Shown here: positions 18,606 to 27,844 of the stretch, one piece after another | How positions within the stretch are numbered: the stretch's first letter is position 1 | How the letters are laid out: each line of letters begins with the position of its first letter | From: Hoylesella loescheii | GTDB lineage: Bacteria > Bacteroidota > Bacteroidia > Bacteroidales > Bacteroidaceae | DNA length: 64,000 nucleotides | Assembly: GCA_021531755.1 (NCBI GenBank) | Contig: JADYUK010000002.1 | Span: 124,001 to 188,000 of the forward strand | Direction: 5' to 3' | Made by a program: the position numbers and the translations under genes | The notes under the pieces: model-generated | Database searches by the model: none | What the model was told of the DNA's origin: nothing | The model's input: the letters and a program-made list of their open reading frames with translations, nothing else

Positions 18606-18613
18606 CAAAGTTA
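18606..18613 (-). promoter_or_regulatory. -7 promoter box for glyS
   Basis: The minus strand reads TAACTTTG, with a TTG about 18 bases upstream. The start codon is 48 bases away. The remaining gap to comEC (18614-18860) has no gene, only a small CCCCC/GGGGG hairpin at 18826-18843 beyond the comEC stop. Confidence 0.7.
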
Positions 18614-18860
18614 ATGCTTTTTCTTGAGAATCAATACATTTTGTCCTGCTTTTTCGTATTTATAACATATTGGTGACATAAATTATGCCCACACCTGTGT
18701 CCTCCGTTCCGTCTCAGCTTTCCTCCTGCATTGATTGTCTCGGGTAGGGGGAGAGTGGTGGATTATGGCGTCTGGGTCCTGTTGTCCCTTCTGTTACGTC
18801 GACGGATATGGGGGGTGAGCACCAGCCCCCAAGTGGCTGGGGGTATGATGACGTCAGTGG

Positions 18861-20498
18861 CTATCGTCCTGAGCCGGTCAGGTTGTGGTGGCGGTATATG
18901 CATGTTATGCCTACACCCACAATGATGTAGAGCATCAGAGTCTGTATCATGTTACAGCTGACTCCCGTTATGGAAGTCCAGGGCCATGACGCTATTTCTG
19001 TCACAGCGCTGTCCATGAATCCTGCACATAGGCCGAGAGCCCATCCCGTTGCGCCCGTCAGAGAGGATAATGGAGTGATATACAGAGTGGGCACGAGCAG
19101 CAGCGTCAGCACGATTATCGCTGTCGCTGAGGGAATGACGATGATGTTCGTCAGGAGGAATCCCGTCGCGATGTTCCCGAACCAGAAGGCCACCAATGGA
19201 GCTGTCATCACCTGCGCCGCTATGCTTACGGCCATGATATCCCATAGCCAGCGGCCCGCCTTGCCTATAGCTGTGCTGGCCATCCTCATGCATCTGCCGT
19301 GCCGTCCTACTGTTTTTGGGCTATTCATGCTCCTGAGGGCCTCTGGCATGCTGCCGATTATGGGAGGGGCGATGAGGACAATGCCTGCGACGGCGAGGAA
19401 TGAGAGCTGGAATCCGATGTCCCATAGAGCAGCCGGAGAAGCCATGAGTATTATCAGCATAGCTGCGGCGATGATATTCAGCTGGTGTTGTCGCCGTCCT
19501 GTCGCTGAGGCTATATGGTGGAGCGAGAGCATGATGGCAGCCCTTACCACAGATACCGGCATGCCGACCATAACGACATAGGCCCATACGATGGTTATTA
19601 TCATCCATCTCCTCCATCCGCCCCCTCTGCCGGAGAACATTGTCAGCACCATATATATGATGGAGAGATGCATGCCTGAGAGGGCGAGGATGTGTGAGGC
19701 TCCAGCCATGCTGTATGTCTCGCGCGTCTTCTTGTCCAGCCCCGACTTGTAGCCCAATGTCATGGCCGCTGCTATGGCCAGCGTCTTGTCGTCGATTTGT
19801 GTGCCAGCCATCCGCCTCATCATGTCCTGTCTCGCTATCTGTGCCTGGAGCCTTATACGGTCGGCTATGCCCAGTCCGTCCATATCCTCTGTGCCTGTCC
19901 CTGCTGTCTTCCTGTCCGTTGTCTCTGTCCCTCCGGGTATGAAGAGCTTCGCCGTTATGCCTCTCGCCATGAGCCATCTCCTGTAGCCGGAGTGTCCCTC
20001 AGCCGTCTGTCCCACTTCGCTTAGGGGAGTCACCATCGCCCTGGCAGCCCTCAGTCTTGTCCCTATGCCTCCCGGCGTGGTGTCTCGCGCGGCATGCCTC
20101 AGCTCTGCGACATGGACATGGTGTCCTGCCATGCCATCCCCTCCAGCTATAATGATAGCGTCATACTGTATGGTCTTGACATATTCGCGCGGCTCGCTCG
20201 CCACTACCATCTCCACCTCCGTCTCCATCTGCTCCCGCACCATTCCGCTGGTCATGACATTATATCTTATGGCTCCTGCCGCCATTATCCCCACCATTAC
20301 CGCGCCGCTTGTCAGCAGCCCGTGTCTTCCCCATGCCAACACCGCCACCCCGACGGCTATGGAGAGAGCCGTCAGCGCGACATCCATTCTGGCAGCCGCC
20401 TCTATATTGTCAGCTATCAGAATGCCAGCCATGATGAGTATGACGTATCTCACCATCGGCATGGCCTGTAGCGCTCCGCGTGCATATCCCTTAGCCAT
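18861..20498 (-). CDS. comEC: ComEC/Rec2 family DNA-uptake channel protein
   Basis: The 545-residue polytopic membrane protein matches the ComEC competence domain. It has two or three N-terminal membrane helices, an OB-like domain (about 85-200), then the core with GASHILALSGMHLSIIYMVL and DIGFQLSFLAVAGI, and several further helices. It lacks the C-terminal metallo-beta-lactamase domain of Bacillus ComEC, as many Bacteroidetes versions do. It would carry single-stranded DNA across the inner membrane. Its start overlaps the end of the upstream unknown gene by 8 bases, so the two are co-translated. Other competence genes are not in the window. Confidence 0.9.
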   Translation of the reverse strand: MAKGYARGALQAMPMVRYVILIMAGILIADNIEAAARMDVALTALSIAVGVAVLAWGRHGLLTSGAVMVGIMAAGAIRYNVMTSGMVREQMETEVEMVVASEPREYVKTIQYDAIIIAGGDGMAGHHVHVAELRHAARDTTPGGIGTRLRAARAMVTPLSEVGQTAEGHSGYRRWLMARGITAKLFIPGGTETTDRKTAGTGTEDMDGLGIADRIRLQAQIARQDMMRRMAGTQIDDKTLAIAAAMTLGYKSGLDKKTRETYSMAGASHILALSGMHLSIIYMVLTMFSGRGGGWRRWMIITIVWAYVVMVGMPVSVVRAAIMLSLHHIASATGRRQHQLNIIAAAMLIILMASPAALWDIGFQLSFLAVAGIVLIAPPIIGSMPEALRSMNSPKTVGRHGRCMRMASTAIGKAGRWLWDIMAVSIAAQVMTAPLVAFWFGNIATGFLLTNIIVIPSATAIIVLTLLLVPTLYITPLSSLTGATGWALGLCAGFMDSAVTEIASWPWTSITGVSCNMIQTLMLYIIVGVGITCIYRHHNLTGSGR

Positions 20499-21615
20499 GG
20501 TTGTCGGTGAGGATTACTTTTGCCACATGGTTGCGCTTTGTCCCGTCCTTCCCCCGTCTGAGGAACATGACAATCCTTATCTCCTGCTGTGGCCTGAGGC
20601 TCACCGCGCCGTCGCCCAGCAGACTCAGTCTCGCGCTTCCCGTCAGGCTCGTCTCCCCCTCAGGCGTTGGTTTTATCTCAGACGTTATGGTGTAGGAGAA
20701 GAATCCGCGCTCCCTGTCAATCATCCCGACAGTCGCTGTGTATGTCCCGAACTCCCTCAGGCCGTCCTCGTCGCTGAGCGTCTGGCATATGACAGCTGTC
20801 TTGAACTTGTCGTTAGTCGCTATCACGGGCGCGAACATCACAAACTGGCCTTTCCCGCACCTTATTATCTCTCCTTGTGCCACGAAATGGCGTGACATAT
20901 TGTCGAACACATGGTAGTGGCCATGGTTCAGGTCCAGCGCGTCGATATATCCCACAACAGGGGCGAAGAGATTCTCCGCCCTCAGCTCAGACAGCGCCAC
21001 GCCCATGACAGCAGGCTCCCCTCTTGTGTTCTTCCTGAGCAGAATGTCGAATACGCGGTTCTGTATCTCCCATGGCTTGCAAGGGAAGAGATGTGCATCA
21101 GCCATCAGGCCCATACCGCTCTGCGCCACCAGCTTCACCGTTTTGGTTTTCCTTCCCCTCATGGTGGTCTCGAACACTTTCACCGCCACCATGCTCACGA
21201 TTCTCTCTGTCCCCTGCCGTTGGTCGGGGTGGTGGAGCGCATAAGTCATCCGGGCCCTCTCTGTCCTCTCCATGAGCGATATCGATATGTGGCCGTCCTT
21301 TCCCCTCTGTCTCTCCCTGTCCTCCTGTCTCAGCATGCTGTCATATCCCCACAGCCTCAGGAAGTCAGGGAGCCTGAAATCGCTGTATTCCTCAGCTATC
21401 TTCAGTGCTATGGCGAGCATGCAAGAGTGTATGAGCGATGGTCTCGCCACGGGCAGCTTCATGTATGTCGCGAGCAGCATGCGCGACTCTGCCGACCCTC
21501 CTTTCTTGTAGTTCGTCTTCAGGTAGTAATATATCTCCCACGCCGTTGTGTCCGGGTGTCTGCCGGCTGTCTCTATGCAAGCCAGCAGCTCTTCAAAGCT
21601 CATTGGTGTTTTCAT
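20491..21615 (-). CDS. Unrecognised 374-residue protein coupled to comEC
   Basis: I do not recognise the family. The product is soluble, without signal peptide or membrane segment. The N-terminal third is helical (MSFEELLACIE ... EIYYYLKTNYKKGG ... DFRLPDFLRLWGYD). The C-terminal part (about 230-374) is beta-rich with GYIDALDLNHGHYHVFDNMSR and a Gly/Ser-rich segment. The layout resembles tetratricopeptide-poor nucleic-acid-associated proteins, but nothing decides that. It overlaps comEC by 8 bases, which suggests a shared transcript and perhaps a shared process. A three-copy 21-bp repeat lies upstream of the start. Confidence 0.75.
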   Translation of the reverse strand: MKTPMSFEELLACIETAGRHPDTTAWEIYYYLKTNYKKGGSAESRMLLATYMKLPVARPSLIHSCMLAIALKIAEEYSDFRLPDFLRLWGYDSMLRQEDRERQRGKDGHISISLMERTERARMTYALHHPDQRQGTERIVSMVAVKVFETTMRGRKTKTVKLVAQSGMGLMADAHLFPCKPWEIQNRVFDILLRKNTRGEPAVMGVALSELRAENLFAPVVGYIDALDLNHGHYHVFDNMSRHFVAQGEIIRCGKGQFVMFAPVIATNDKFKTAVICQTLSDEDGLREFGTYTATVGMIDRERGFFSYTITSEIKPTPEGETSLTGSARLSLLGDGAVSLRPQQEIRIVMFLRRGKDGTKRNHVAKVILTDNHG

Positions 21616-21731
21616 CGTATCGCATCGTTTGTGAGGAGGGTGGGCATGGACACCACGCTGTCATCCGCTGTCCGCTGTGTCTCACAGACAGAGACTTCCA
21701 GGTGATAATCATGCCCACTCTCATTATATAA

Positions 21732-21800
21732 ATATTCTGCACGTTCCAGCAAATATCCTGCATGTTCCAGCAAATGTCCTGCACGTTCCAGCCACGCATC
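21732..21800. repeat. 21-bp tandem repeat, three copies
   Basis: Three consecutive units of CTGCAYGTTCCAGCAAATRTC lie between metH and the comEC-coupled gene. The third diverges at its end. A second small duplication (ATATCATAGAGA at about 21869-21880 and 21887-21898) spans the metH stop. Confidence 0.8.
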
Positions 21801-21890
21801 CTCATGCCATCCGTGTGCTCCACGAGAATATCCACACAGGCCTGTATAGCCTGTTCCCCCCGTTTCAATATATCATAGAGATTTCATATA

Positions 21891-24800
21891 TCATAGAGAG
21901 AAGTAGGTGGAGTCAGGATGCTGTATGTATAGTCCTGTCACTGATGCCTGTGGGTACATCGCCCCGTTCTCTGTCAGCCTTATGCCGAGCTCGCTGTACG
22001 GCATGAGCTTGTCGAGGAGGAATATCGCCCGCTGGTCGGGCAGCGATGGGTAGCCAACGGCTGGCCGTATGCCGTGCCATGAGTATTGTCTGCCGTCCCT
22101 GGCGCTTGTATACCCTCTGGCGAGCTCAGCGCCCATCATCTCTGACGCCGCCTCGGCCAGACGGTCGGCAATGGTCTGCAAGAGCAGAGTCTCGTAGTCG
22201 TCGTTCCCCGTCTGTTTCATCTCCTCCAGTCTCCTGACAAAAGCCTCAGAGACTGTAGCGGCGAACACTCCGATATAGTCTCCTCCCATGGGCGAGACAT
22301 AATCGCACAGGGCGAGACACTGGCTGCGCCGCTGTCCCCCGGGCATTATTGCCGCCTGCCTGGGTGTTGGGATATCGACAAGGCCTGTCTTGATAGACGT
22401 TGATGTCCCGCGAGCTGTGTAGAAAGCCTGCCGTGTGACGATGTGCATCGTGCTGTCGGCGGCCAGCTCTGTGAGTTTCCTCTCTGCGTCGTCCCGGAGG
22501 AGGCGGCCCTCATCAGAGTCCTCCCTGACACGCCACGCCCAGTAGAAATAGCTCCAGTCTATATATCCCTTAAGCTCGGCTATGCCTATCCTCCTTACCT
22601 CGCCCAGTCCCTCTATCGGGGGCAAGGCAGGCCTGTACTCCTCCCATGGGCATGAGAAACGCCGCTGCAGTGGTGTCGGCTCTCCGAGGGCGTCGCTTGT
22701 GGCACGCTGCACGATGAGGCGCTGCTCACGCTTGTGGTGGGCCATCCTCAGTCTCTGCTGCCGTGACCTGTTGGCCATGATGACAGCCTCGCGCTGCCTG
22801 CTGTCGGCGAGTTGTGTCGCCACGACGGGATTCTGCGACGCGTCCCTCATGTGGAACACGCTTCCGCCGTATAGCGGAGCGATTCTCACGGCTGTATGCA
22901 TCTCAGACGTTGTGGCGCCTCCCACGAAGATTGGTATTGTCAGATGGTGGCTCTGCATCAGCTCCGCCACCCGGCACATCTCGTCGAGACTCGGCGTTAT
23001 GAGTCCGGAGAGGCACACTATATCAGCATTGTTCCTCACCGCCTCGTCGACAATCCGCTCTGGCGGCACCATCACTCCGAGGTCAATGACATGGAATCCG
23101 TTGCACGCCATGACCACCCCGACGATGTTCTTCCCTATGTCGTGGACATCGCCCTTCACTGTCGCTATGACCACTGTCTTGCCTGGCACGCGTCCCATGC
23201 CATGATGTCCCCCCTCGTTTGTTGCCATCTCACTGCTGCCGGTGTTGTCTCCTACGGGGCTGCTGTCCCGCTCGGGGAGCAGTATGGCGACAGCTTTCTT
23301 CATCGCCCTCGCTGTCTTCACCACCTGCGGCAGGAACATCTTCCCCTCGCCGAAGAGCTGTCCGACGATGTTCATGCCCTCCATCAGCGGGCCGCTGATG
23401 ATGTCGAGTGGCGACATGCCACGCTGTGTCAGCTCGGCTATGTCCCTCTCCATTGTGTCGTGGCGCCCCTCGGCCAGAGCCTTCTTCAGTCTTTCCTCTG
23501 GCGTGTTGTCGGGCTGTGGTGTGGCCTCCTGCTTATTGTTGTCCTTGCCGTCCGGTGTCCGCCTCACGTTGTCGAGCCTCGCTTTCGCTTCCTGTTGCTG
23601 CCTCAGTATCTCCCCAGCCATCTCTGTCAGACGCTCTGTGGCGTCGGGAGTCTCGTCCAGTATCACACGGCGTATGGCGTCGCGCAGATTCCCGGGAATA
23701 TCCTCATACCTCATCGCTGTGGCGGGATTCATGATAGCCATGTTCATTCCCGCCTCTATGGCGTGGTGGAGGAAGACGGAGTGCATGGCCTCACGCAGGT
23801 AGTTGTTGCCGCGGAAGGCGAACGAGAGGTTTGACAGTCCGCCGCTGACACGTGCTCCGGGCAGATTCTCTGTTATCCACCGTGTCGCCCTTATGAAGTC
23901 GAGGGCATAGCGGCGGTGCTCGTCCATTCCTGTGGCTATTGTCAGCACATTAGGGTCGAAGATGATATCCTCGGGTGACATCGCGGCTTTGCCGACGAGT
24001 AGGCTGTACGCCCGCTGTGCTATGCTGATGCGCCGTTCGTAGTCTGTCGCCTGCCCCTCCTCGTCGAAGAGCATGACGATGACGGCAGCCCCGAGTCTCT
24101 TTATCCTCCTTGCCTGCTCCACGAAAGTCTCCTCGCCCTGCTTCAGCGATATCGAGTTGACGATACATTTCCCCTGGCAGCATTTCAGTCCTGCCTCGAT
24201 GACATCGAAGCGGCTTGAGTCGACCATGACAGGAACCCGGCATACAGAGGGGTCGGACATGAGGAGATTGAGAAACAGTGTCATCTCCTTACGGGTGTCG
24301 AGCAGTCCGTCGTCCATGTTCACGTCGACGACCATGGCGCCCTTCTCTATCTGTGTGCGTGCTATATCGAGAGCCTCGTCGTATTTGTGCTCGTTTATGA
24401 GCCTGAGGAATTTCCTCGACCCCGCCACGTTACATCTTTCCCCGACGACGACAAAATCCCGTTTGCCGAACTCGAATCTCTCCAGTCCGGTCACCGTGAG
24501 CCGCTCCGCCTTCTCCCTGTCGTCTGCCATGTTTGCTGTCCCCTGTGGTGTGTCAGCCGTGGTCTGGGGCTTTATGGCGGCTATGGTTCTCCCGCCGTAT
24601 CCTCTCAGCTCTCTCCCGAAAGCCTCTATGTGGCTGGGAGTCGTGCCGCAGCATCCGCCTATGATATCGACGAGCCCCTCCCTGACCATGGGCATCATCT
24701 GCCTTACCATATCCTCTGGCGTGTCGTCATACTGCCCCATCTCATTAGGCAGTCCGGCGTTGGGATGGCATGCCACGAGACACCGTCCGCCGATAACCTT

Positions 24801-25577
24801 CCGCATGCGTCTCAGATAAGGCACCATCGCCTCTGCCCCCAGGCCGCAGTTCATGCCTATGATGTCAGGTCTGGCATGCATCACTGACTCGACGAAAGCC
24901 TCTATCGTCTGCCCCGAGAGTGTGCGCCCCGAGGCGTCGGATATGGTCATCGACACATGCAGCAGCGGCCTTGTGGCCATCAGCTCTGTGACATCGGCGA
25001 ATGCGGCCAGGGCAGCCTTGAGGTTCAGAGTGTCGAAGCATGTCTCCATGATTATACCGTCGGCACCGCTCTCCAAGAGGGTCTTTATCTGCTCATGGTA
25101 TGCCGTAGCCATCTCGTCGAATGTCACGCTGCGCGCTGCTGGGTCGCTGACATCGTCGCTCATGGACAGCATGCGGCTTGTAGGCCCCACGTCGCCCATG
25201 ACATATCGTCTCCTTGTATCACCCGCCGCGGCTATCTCGTCGACAGCCTGGCGTGCCAGTCTGACCGCCTCACGGTTCATCTCCTCAACCATATCGCCCG
25301 CCATGTATTCCTGCTGTGATATGCGTTGGGCCGAGAAGGTGTCAGTGATGATGAAGTCAGCCCCAGCCCTGAGGTATCTCCTGTGTATGTCGAGAATGAT
25401 GTCGGGCCGTGTCAGTGAGAGCACATCGTTGTTGCCCTTCATCTGCACCCTGCTGTCTCTGAGGCGTGAGCCCCTGAAGTCCTCCTCGCCGAGTCCGTAC
25501 TCTTGTATCAGCGAGCCCATTGCCCCGTCCATTATGAGCGGAGCCGCTGTGTGTGTTGTTGTGTCGTTCCCTGTCAT
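21891..25577 (-). CDS. metH: Cobalamin-dependent methionine synthase
   Basis: The 1228-residue enzyme moves a methyl group from methyltetrahydrofolate to homocysteine through cobalamin. All four modules are present: homocysteine-binding (1-330, zinc ligands Cys244, Cys309 and Cys310), pterin-binding (about 360-650, starting FVVVGERCNVAGSRKF), cobalamin-binding (about 690-900, with DVHDIGKNIVG and base-off ligand His812) and the reactivation domain (about 930-1228, with RPAVGYPSLPDQ for S-adenosylmethionine). The ATG at 25577 gives the normal N-terminus; an upstream in-frame ATG adds 23 odd residues. No cobalamin or SAM riboswitch is recognisable upstream. metF lies upstream on the same strand, separated by a repeat array. 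Confidence 0.96.
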   Translation of the reverse strand: MTGNDTTTHTAAPLIMDGAMGSLIQEYGLGEEDFRGSRLRDSRVQMKGNNDVLSLTRPDIILDIHRRYLRAGADFIITDTFSAQRISQQEYMAGDMVEEMNREAVRLARQAVDEIAAAGDTRRRYVMGDVGPTSRMLSMSDDVSDPAARSVTFDEMATAYHEQIKTLLESGADGIIMETCFDTLNLKAALAAFADVTELMATRPLLHVSMTISDASGRTLSGQTIEAFVESVMHARPDIIGMNCGLGAEAMVPYLRRMRKVIGGRCLVACHPNAGLPNEMGQYDDTPEDMVRQMMPMVREGLVDIIGGCCGTTPSHIEAFGRELRGYGGRTIAAIKPQTTADTPQGTANMADDREKAERLTVTGLERFEFGKRDFVVVGERCNVAGSRKFLRLINEHKYDEALDIARTQIEKGAMVVDVNMDDGLLDTRKEMTLFLNLLMSDPSVCRVPVMVDSSRFDVIEAGLKCCQGKCIVNSISLKQGEETFVEQARRIKRLGAAVIVMLFDEEGQATDYERRISIAQRAYSLLVGKAAMSPEDIIFDPNVLTIATGMDEHRRYALDFIRATRWITENLPGARVSGGLSNLSFAFRGNNYLREAMHSVFLHHAIEAGMNMAIMNPATAMRYEDIPGNLRDAIRRVILDETPDATERLTEMAGEILRQQQEAKARLDNVRRTPDGKDNNKQEATPQPDNTPEERLKKALAEGRHDTMERDIAELTQRGMSPLDIISGPLMEGMNIVGQLFGEGKMFLPQVVKTARAMKKAVAILLPERDSSPVGDNTGSSEMATNEGGHHGMGRVPGKTVVIATVKGDVHDIGKNIVGVVMACNGFHVIDLGVMVPPERIVDEAVRNNADIVCLSGLITPSLDEMCRVAELMQSHHLTIPIFVGGATTSEMHTAVRIAPLYGGSVFHMRDASQNPVVATQLADSRQREAVIMANRSRQQRLRMAHHKREQRLIVQRATSDALGEPTPLQRRFSCPWEEYRPALPPIEGLGEVRRIGIAELKGYIDWSYFYWAWRVREDSDEGRLLRDDAERKLTELAADSTMHIVTRQAFYTARGTSTSIKTGLVDIPTPRQAAIMPGGQRRSQCLALCDYVSPMGGDYIGVFAATVSEAFVRRLEEMKQTGNDDYETLLLQTIADRLAEAASEMMGAELARGYTSARDGRQYSWHGIRPAVGYPSLPDQRAIFLLDKLMPYSELGIRLTENGAMYPQASVTGLYIQHPDSTYFSL

Positions 25578-25671
25578 GTCTTTCCTTCTCTTGGATTTGT
25601 TTCTCGCGTGGTGGCGTCCTGGTGTATATGACTGTTTCGGGGGCATATCCCACCCCTGCGGCTACAGAGTC

Positions 25672-25955
25672 CCAGGGAGCAAAAGCCCGTGTCTCTCCGC
25701 TTAGCCTATTGGTAGGGGGAGGAGCAAAAGCCCCGTCTCTCCGCTTAGCCTATTGGTAGGGGAGGAGCAAAAGCCCCGTCTCTCCGCTTTGCCTATTGGT
25801 AGGGGAGGAGCAACAGCCCCGTCTCTCCGCTTATCCTATTGGTGGGGGAGAAGCAAAAGCTCCGTCTCTCCGCTTGGCCTATTGGTGGGGGAGGAGCAAA
25901 AACCCCGCCTCTCCGCTTAGCCTATTGGTGGGGGAGGAGCAAAAGCCCGTGTCTA
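25672..25955. repeat. 43-bp tandem repeat array between metF and metH, seven copies
   Basis: The unit GAGCAAAAGCCCCGTCTCTC followed by CGCTTAGCCTATTGGTAGGG and GAG repeats with anchor positions 25680, 25725, 25768, 25811, 25854, 25897 and 25940. The spacing is exactly 43 after a first step of 45. The copies differ by few substitutions. The array fills most of the 431-base metF-metH gap. The period is not a multiple of three, so it is not coding. Confidence 0.95.
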
Positions 25956-26008
25956 TCTACCGCCCCTTTCTGCCCGTCAGTCGTCTCTCCGCCCTGTCCT
26001 CTTGTTTG

Positions 26009-26977
26009 TCATGCGTTGAGGCTTGTCATTATCTCCTCAATGGCTGCTGCTGCGTTCATGGTGTAGAAGTGGAGCGACGGCACCTTGGCCTTCCTCAGCT
26101 CCTCACACTGCCCTATCGCCCATTCCACGCCGACTTTCCTCACATCGGCGTTTGTCTCACATTTCCTCAGCTTCTCCACCAGCTTGTCGGGGAAGTCGAT
26201 GTGGAATGTCCGTGGGAGCATGGACATGTGGTTCAGTGTCGATATCGGCTTCAGGCCCGGCACTATGGGCACGTCTATCCCCGCCTTGCGGCATTTTTCC
26301 ACGAAGTCGAAGTATTTGTTGTTGTCGAAGAACATCTGTGTGACGATATATCCCGCCCCGAGGTCGACTTTCTCCTTCAGCGCGTCCATGTCGCTCTGTG
26401 GTGACATAGCCTCGTCATGCTTCTCAGGGTATCCCGCCACGCCGTATGTGAAAGGACGCTTGCCCTCGAGAGTGGTGTGAGTGTCCCCGAAGAGCAGCTT
26501 GCCGTCGTTGAAGCGGTTGACGAGTGTGCAGAGTTGTGAGGCGTACGTCAGTCCCCCCTCCTTGGGTATGAAGCGGTTGTCCATCTTCGACTTGTCGCCC
26601 CTGAGCACGAGGAGGTCGAAGATATCGAAGAAGGCGAGGTCGATAAGCTCGTTCTCTGTCTCCTGCTGTGTGTAGCCGGAGCATATTATGTGGGGGACAA
26701 CGGGTATGTCGTATCTCTGCTTCAGCGCGGCGGAGACAGAGACAGTGCCAGGGCGCAGACGGTCCTCTATGCGCACATAGCGGCCCGGCTCAAGCTCACG
26801 GTACGAGAAGTCAGAACGGTGGGTTGTGACCTCTATGAATGCCGGATTGAAAGCCATCAGGCGGTCTACAGTAGAGTATATCAGCTCTATACTCTTGCCT
26901 TTCACAGGCGGCAGAACCTCAAAGCTGAACAGCGTCTCGTCCGTCTCGCGCAGTATGTCGGTGACTGATTTTCTCAT
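26009..26977 (-). CDS. metF: 5,10-Methylenetetrahydrofolate reductase
   Basis: The 322-residue cytoplasmic flavoprotein reduces methylenetetrahydrofolate to methyltetrahydrofolate, the methyl donor for MetH. The TIM-barrel is evident from FSFEVLPPVKGKSIELIYST, the LVLRGDKSK segment, the AGYPEKHDEA motif (substrate and FAD region) and GAGYIVTQMFFDNNKYFDF. Length is normal. The gene has its own TAAATTTG promoter box about 104 bases upstream and divergently faces the HIT gene. The seven-copy 43-bp array begins 53 bases beyond its stop. Confidence 0.96.
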   Translation of the reverse strand: MRKSVTDILRETDETLFSFEVLPPVKGKSIELIYSTVDRLMAFNPAFIEVTTHRSDFSYRELEPGRYVRIEDRLRPGTVSVSAALKQRYDIPVVPHIICSGYTQQETENELIDLAFFDIFDLLVLRGDKSKMDNRFIPKEGGLTYASQLCTLVNRFNDGKLLFGDTHTTLEGKRPFTYGVAGYPEKHDEAMSPQSDMDALKEKVDLGAGYIVTQMFFDNNKYFDFVEKCRKAGIDVPIVPGLKPISTLNHMSMLPRTFHIDFPDKLVEKLRKCETNADVRKVGVEWAIGQCEELRKAKVPSLHFYTMNAAAAIEEIMTSLNA

Positions 26978-27080
26978 TTTTTTCTTATATATCCTTTTAC
27001 CTTGTTTCTTTCTTTACATTTTGTTCCTGCCCATACATATATACCTCTCCCCCTCTAACATTATATATAAAAAAACGATG

Positions 27081-27088
27081 CAAATTTA
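27081..27088 (-). promoter_or_regulatory. -7 promoter box for metF
   Basis: The minus strand reads TAAATTTG, 104 bases before the metF start. Confidence 0.6.
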
Positions 27089-27131
27089 CAAAAAATATCA
27101 TAATATCATGCCTTTTCTCCAGAAATTATTA

Positions 27132-27139
27132 TAATTTTG
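27132..27139 (+). promoter_or_regulatory. -7 promoter box for the HIT gene
   Basis: The plus strand reads TAATTTTG, with a TTTT tract about 19 bases upstream. The start codon is at 27215. Confidence 0.65.
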
Positions 27140-27214
27140 CGTCTGTAAAGCCTGCCGCGCCCTCTTCCATGCGGAAGGTCTGACACACTTGTTAATCATA
27201 AATCTTTTTATCTT

Positions 27215-27640
27215 ATGTACAGCGATCCATCAGCCTGTCTCTACTGCACCAACAACGAGACACTCCATTCTCTCATGATTGAGATATGCCATCTGCGTGT
27301 CTCACGTCTTTTCCTCTTCAAGGAGCAGACATACCGCGGCCGCTGCCTCGTGGCATACGACCATCATGTCAATGACCTCAACGAGCTCTCTGAGAGCGAG
27401 CGTAACGATTTCATGGCCGATGTCTGCCAGGCGACAAGTGCCATGCAGAGAGCCTTCGAGCCGGAGAAAATCAACTACGGGGCATTCTCTGACACCCTCT
27501 CGCATCTCCACTTCCATCTCGTCCCGAAATATATCGGCGGGCCAGACTATCCCGGGCTCTTCCGCATGAATCCTGGCGAGGTATACCTCTCTGACGAGGA
27601 ATACAGCGACATGATATCGCGCATAAAGGCCGAGCTCTGA
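27215..27640 (+). CDS. HIT-family nucleotide-binding protein
   Basis: The 141-residue protein has the histidine-triad signature HLHFHLVP with His97, His99 and His101. A Cys8-x2-Cys11 pair is a likely zinc site, and INYGAFSDTLSHLH fits the phosphate-binding loop. HIT proteins hydrolyse or transfer nucleotide phosphoramidates or dinucleotides; the exact substrate here is unknown. A hairpin that may end the transcript lies about 100 bases downstream. Confidence 0.9.
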   Translation: MYSDPSACLYCTNNETLHSLMIEICHLRVSRLFLFKEQTYRGRCLVAYDHHVNDLNELSESERNDFMADVCQATSAMQRAFEPEKINYGAFSDTLSHLHFHLVPKYIGGPDYPGLFRMNPGEVYLSDEEYSDMISRIKAEL

Positions 27641-27742
27641 CGCTCAGCCACATATCGTCATCCAGACGAGGCGGGCATGGCTCTCGCTGACACCAGCTGC
27701 TGGCGCTAACCGATGCCCCCTCTCTTGTCTCATCCCCTGCAC

Positions 27743-27792
27743 AATCCCCCTCCCGTATCTCCGTCCACATGGCGGCGTGCGAGAGGGGGATT
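27743..27792. terminator. Hairpin downstream of the HIT gene
   Basis: A perfect 10-bp stem (AATCCCCCTC 27743-27752 with GAGGGGGATT 27783-27792) is followed by ATTCAT rather than a T run. It may act as a terminator for the plus-strand gene that ends at 27640. Confidence 0.5.
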
Positions 27793-27844
27793 ATTCATAT
27801 CAGGCAATGTTGCATAACCCCCTCACGGAATCTGGCAAGCGGTG

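Noticed and set aside
22896-23834. A 312-codon open frame antisense to metH
   Set aside because: It is a shadow of the GC-rich metH reading frame, with His/Leu/Arg-biased content and no recognisable domain.
25672-25955. CRISPR array
   Set aside because: The units are contiguous 43-mers without unique spacers, and no cas genes are present.
25796-26404. Open frames reading through the 43-bp array
   Set aside because: The period is not a multiple of three, so each copy is read in a different frame; a coding repeat would keep frame. The frames also run into metF antisense.
26978-27214. Cobalamin or SAM riboswitch controlling metF/metH
   Set aside because: No conserved B12-box or SAM-riboswitch core is visible upstream of metF or in the metF-metH gap.
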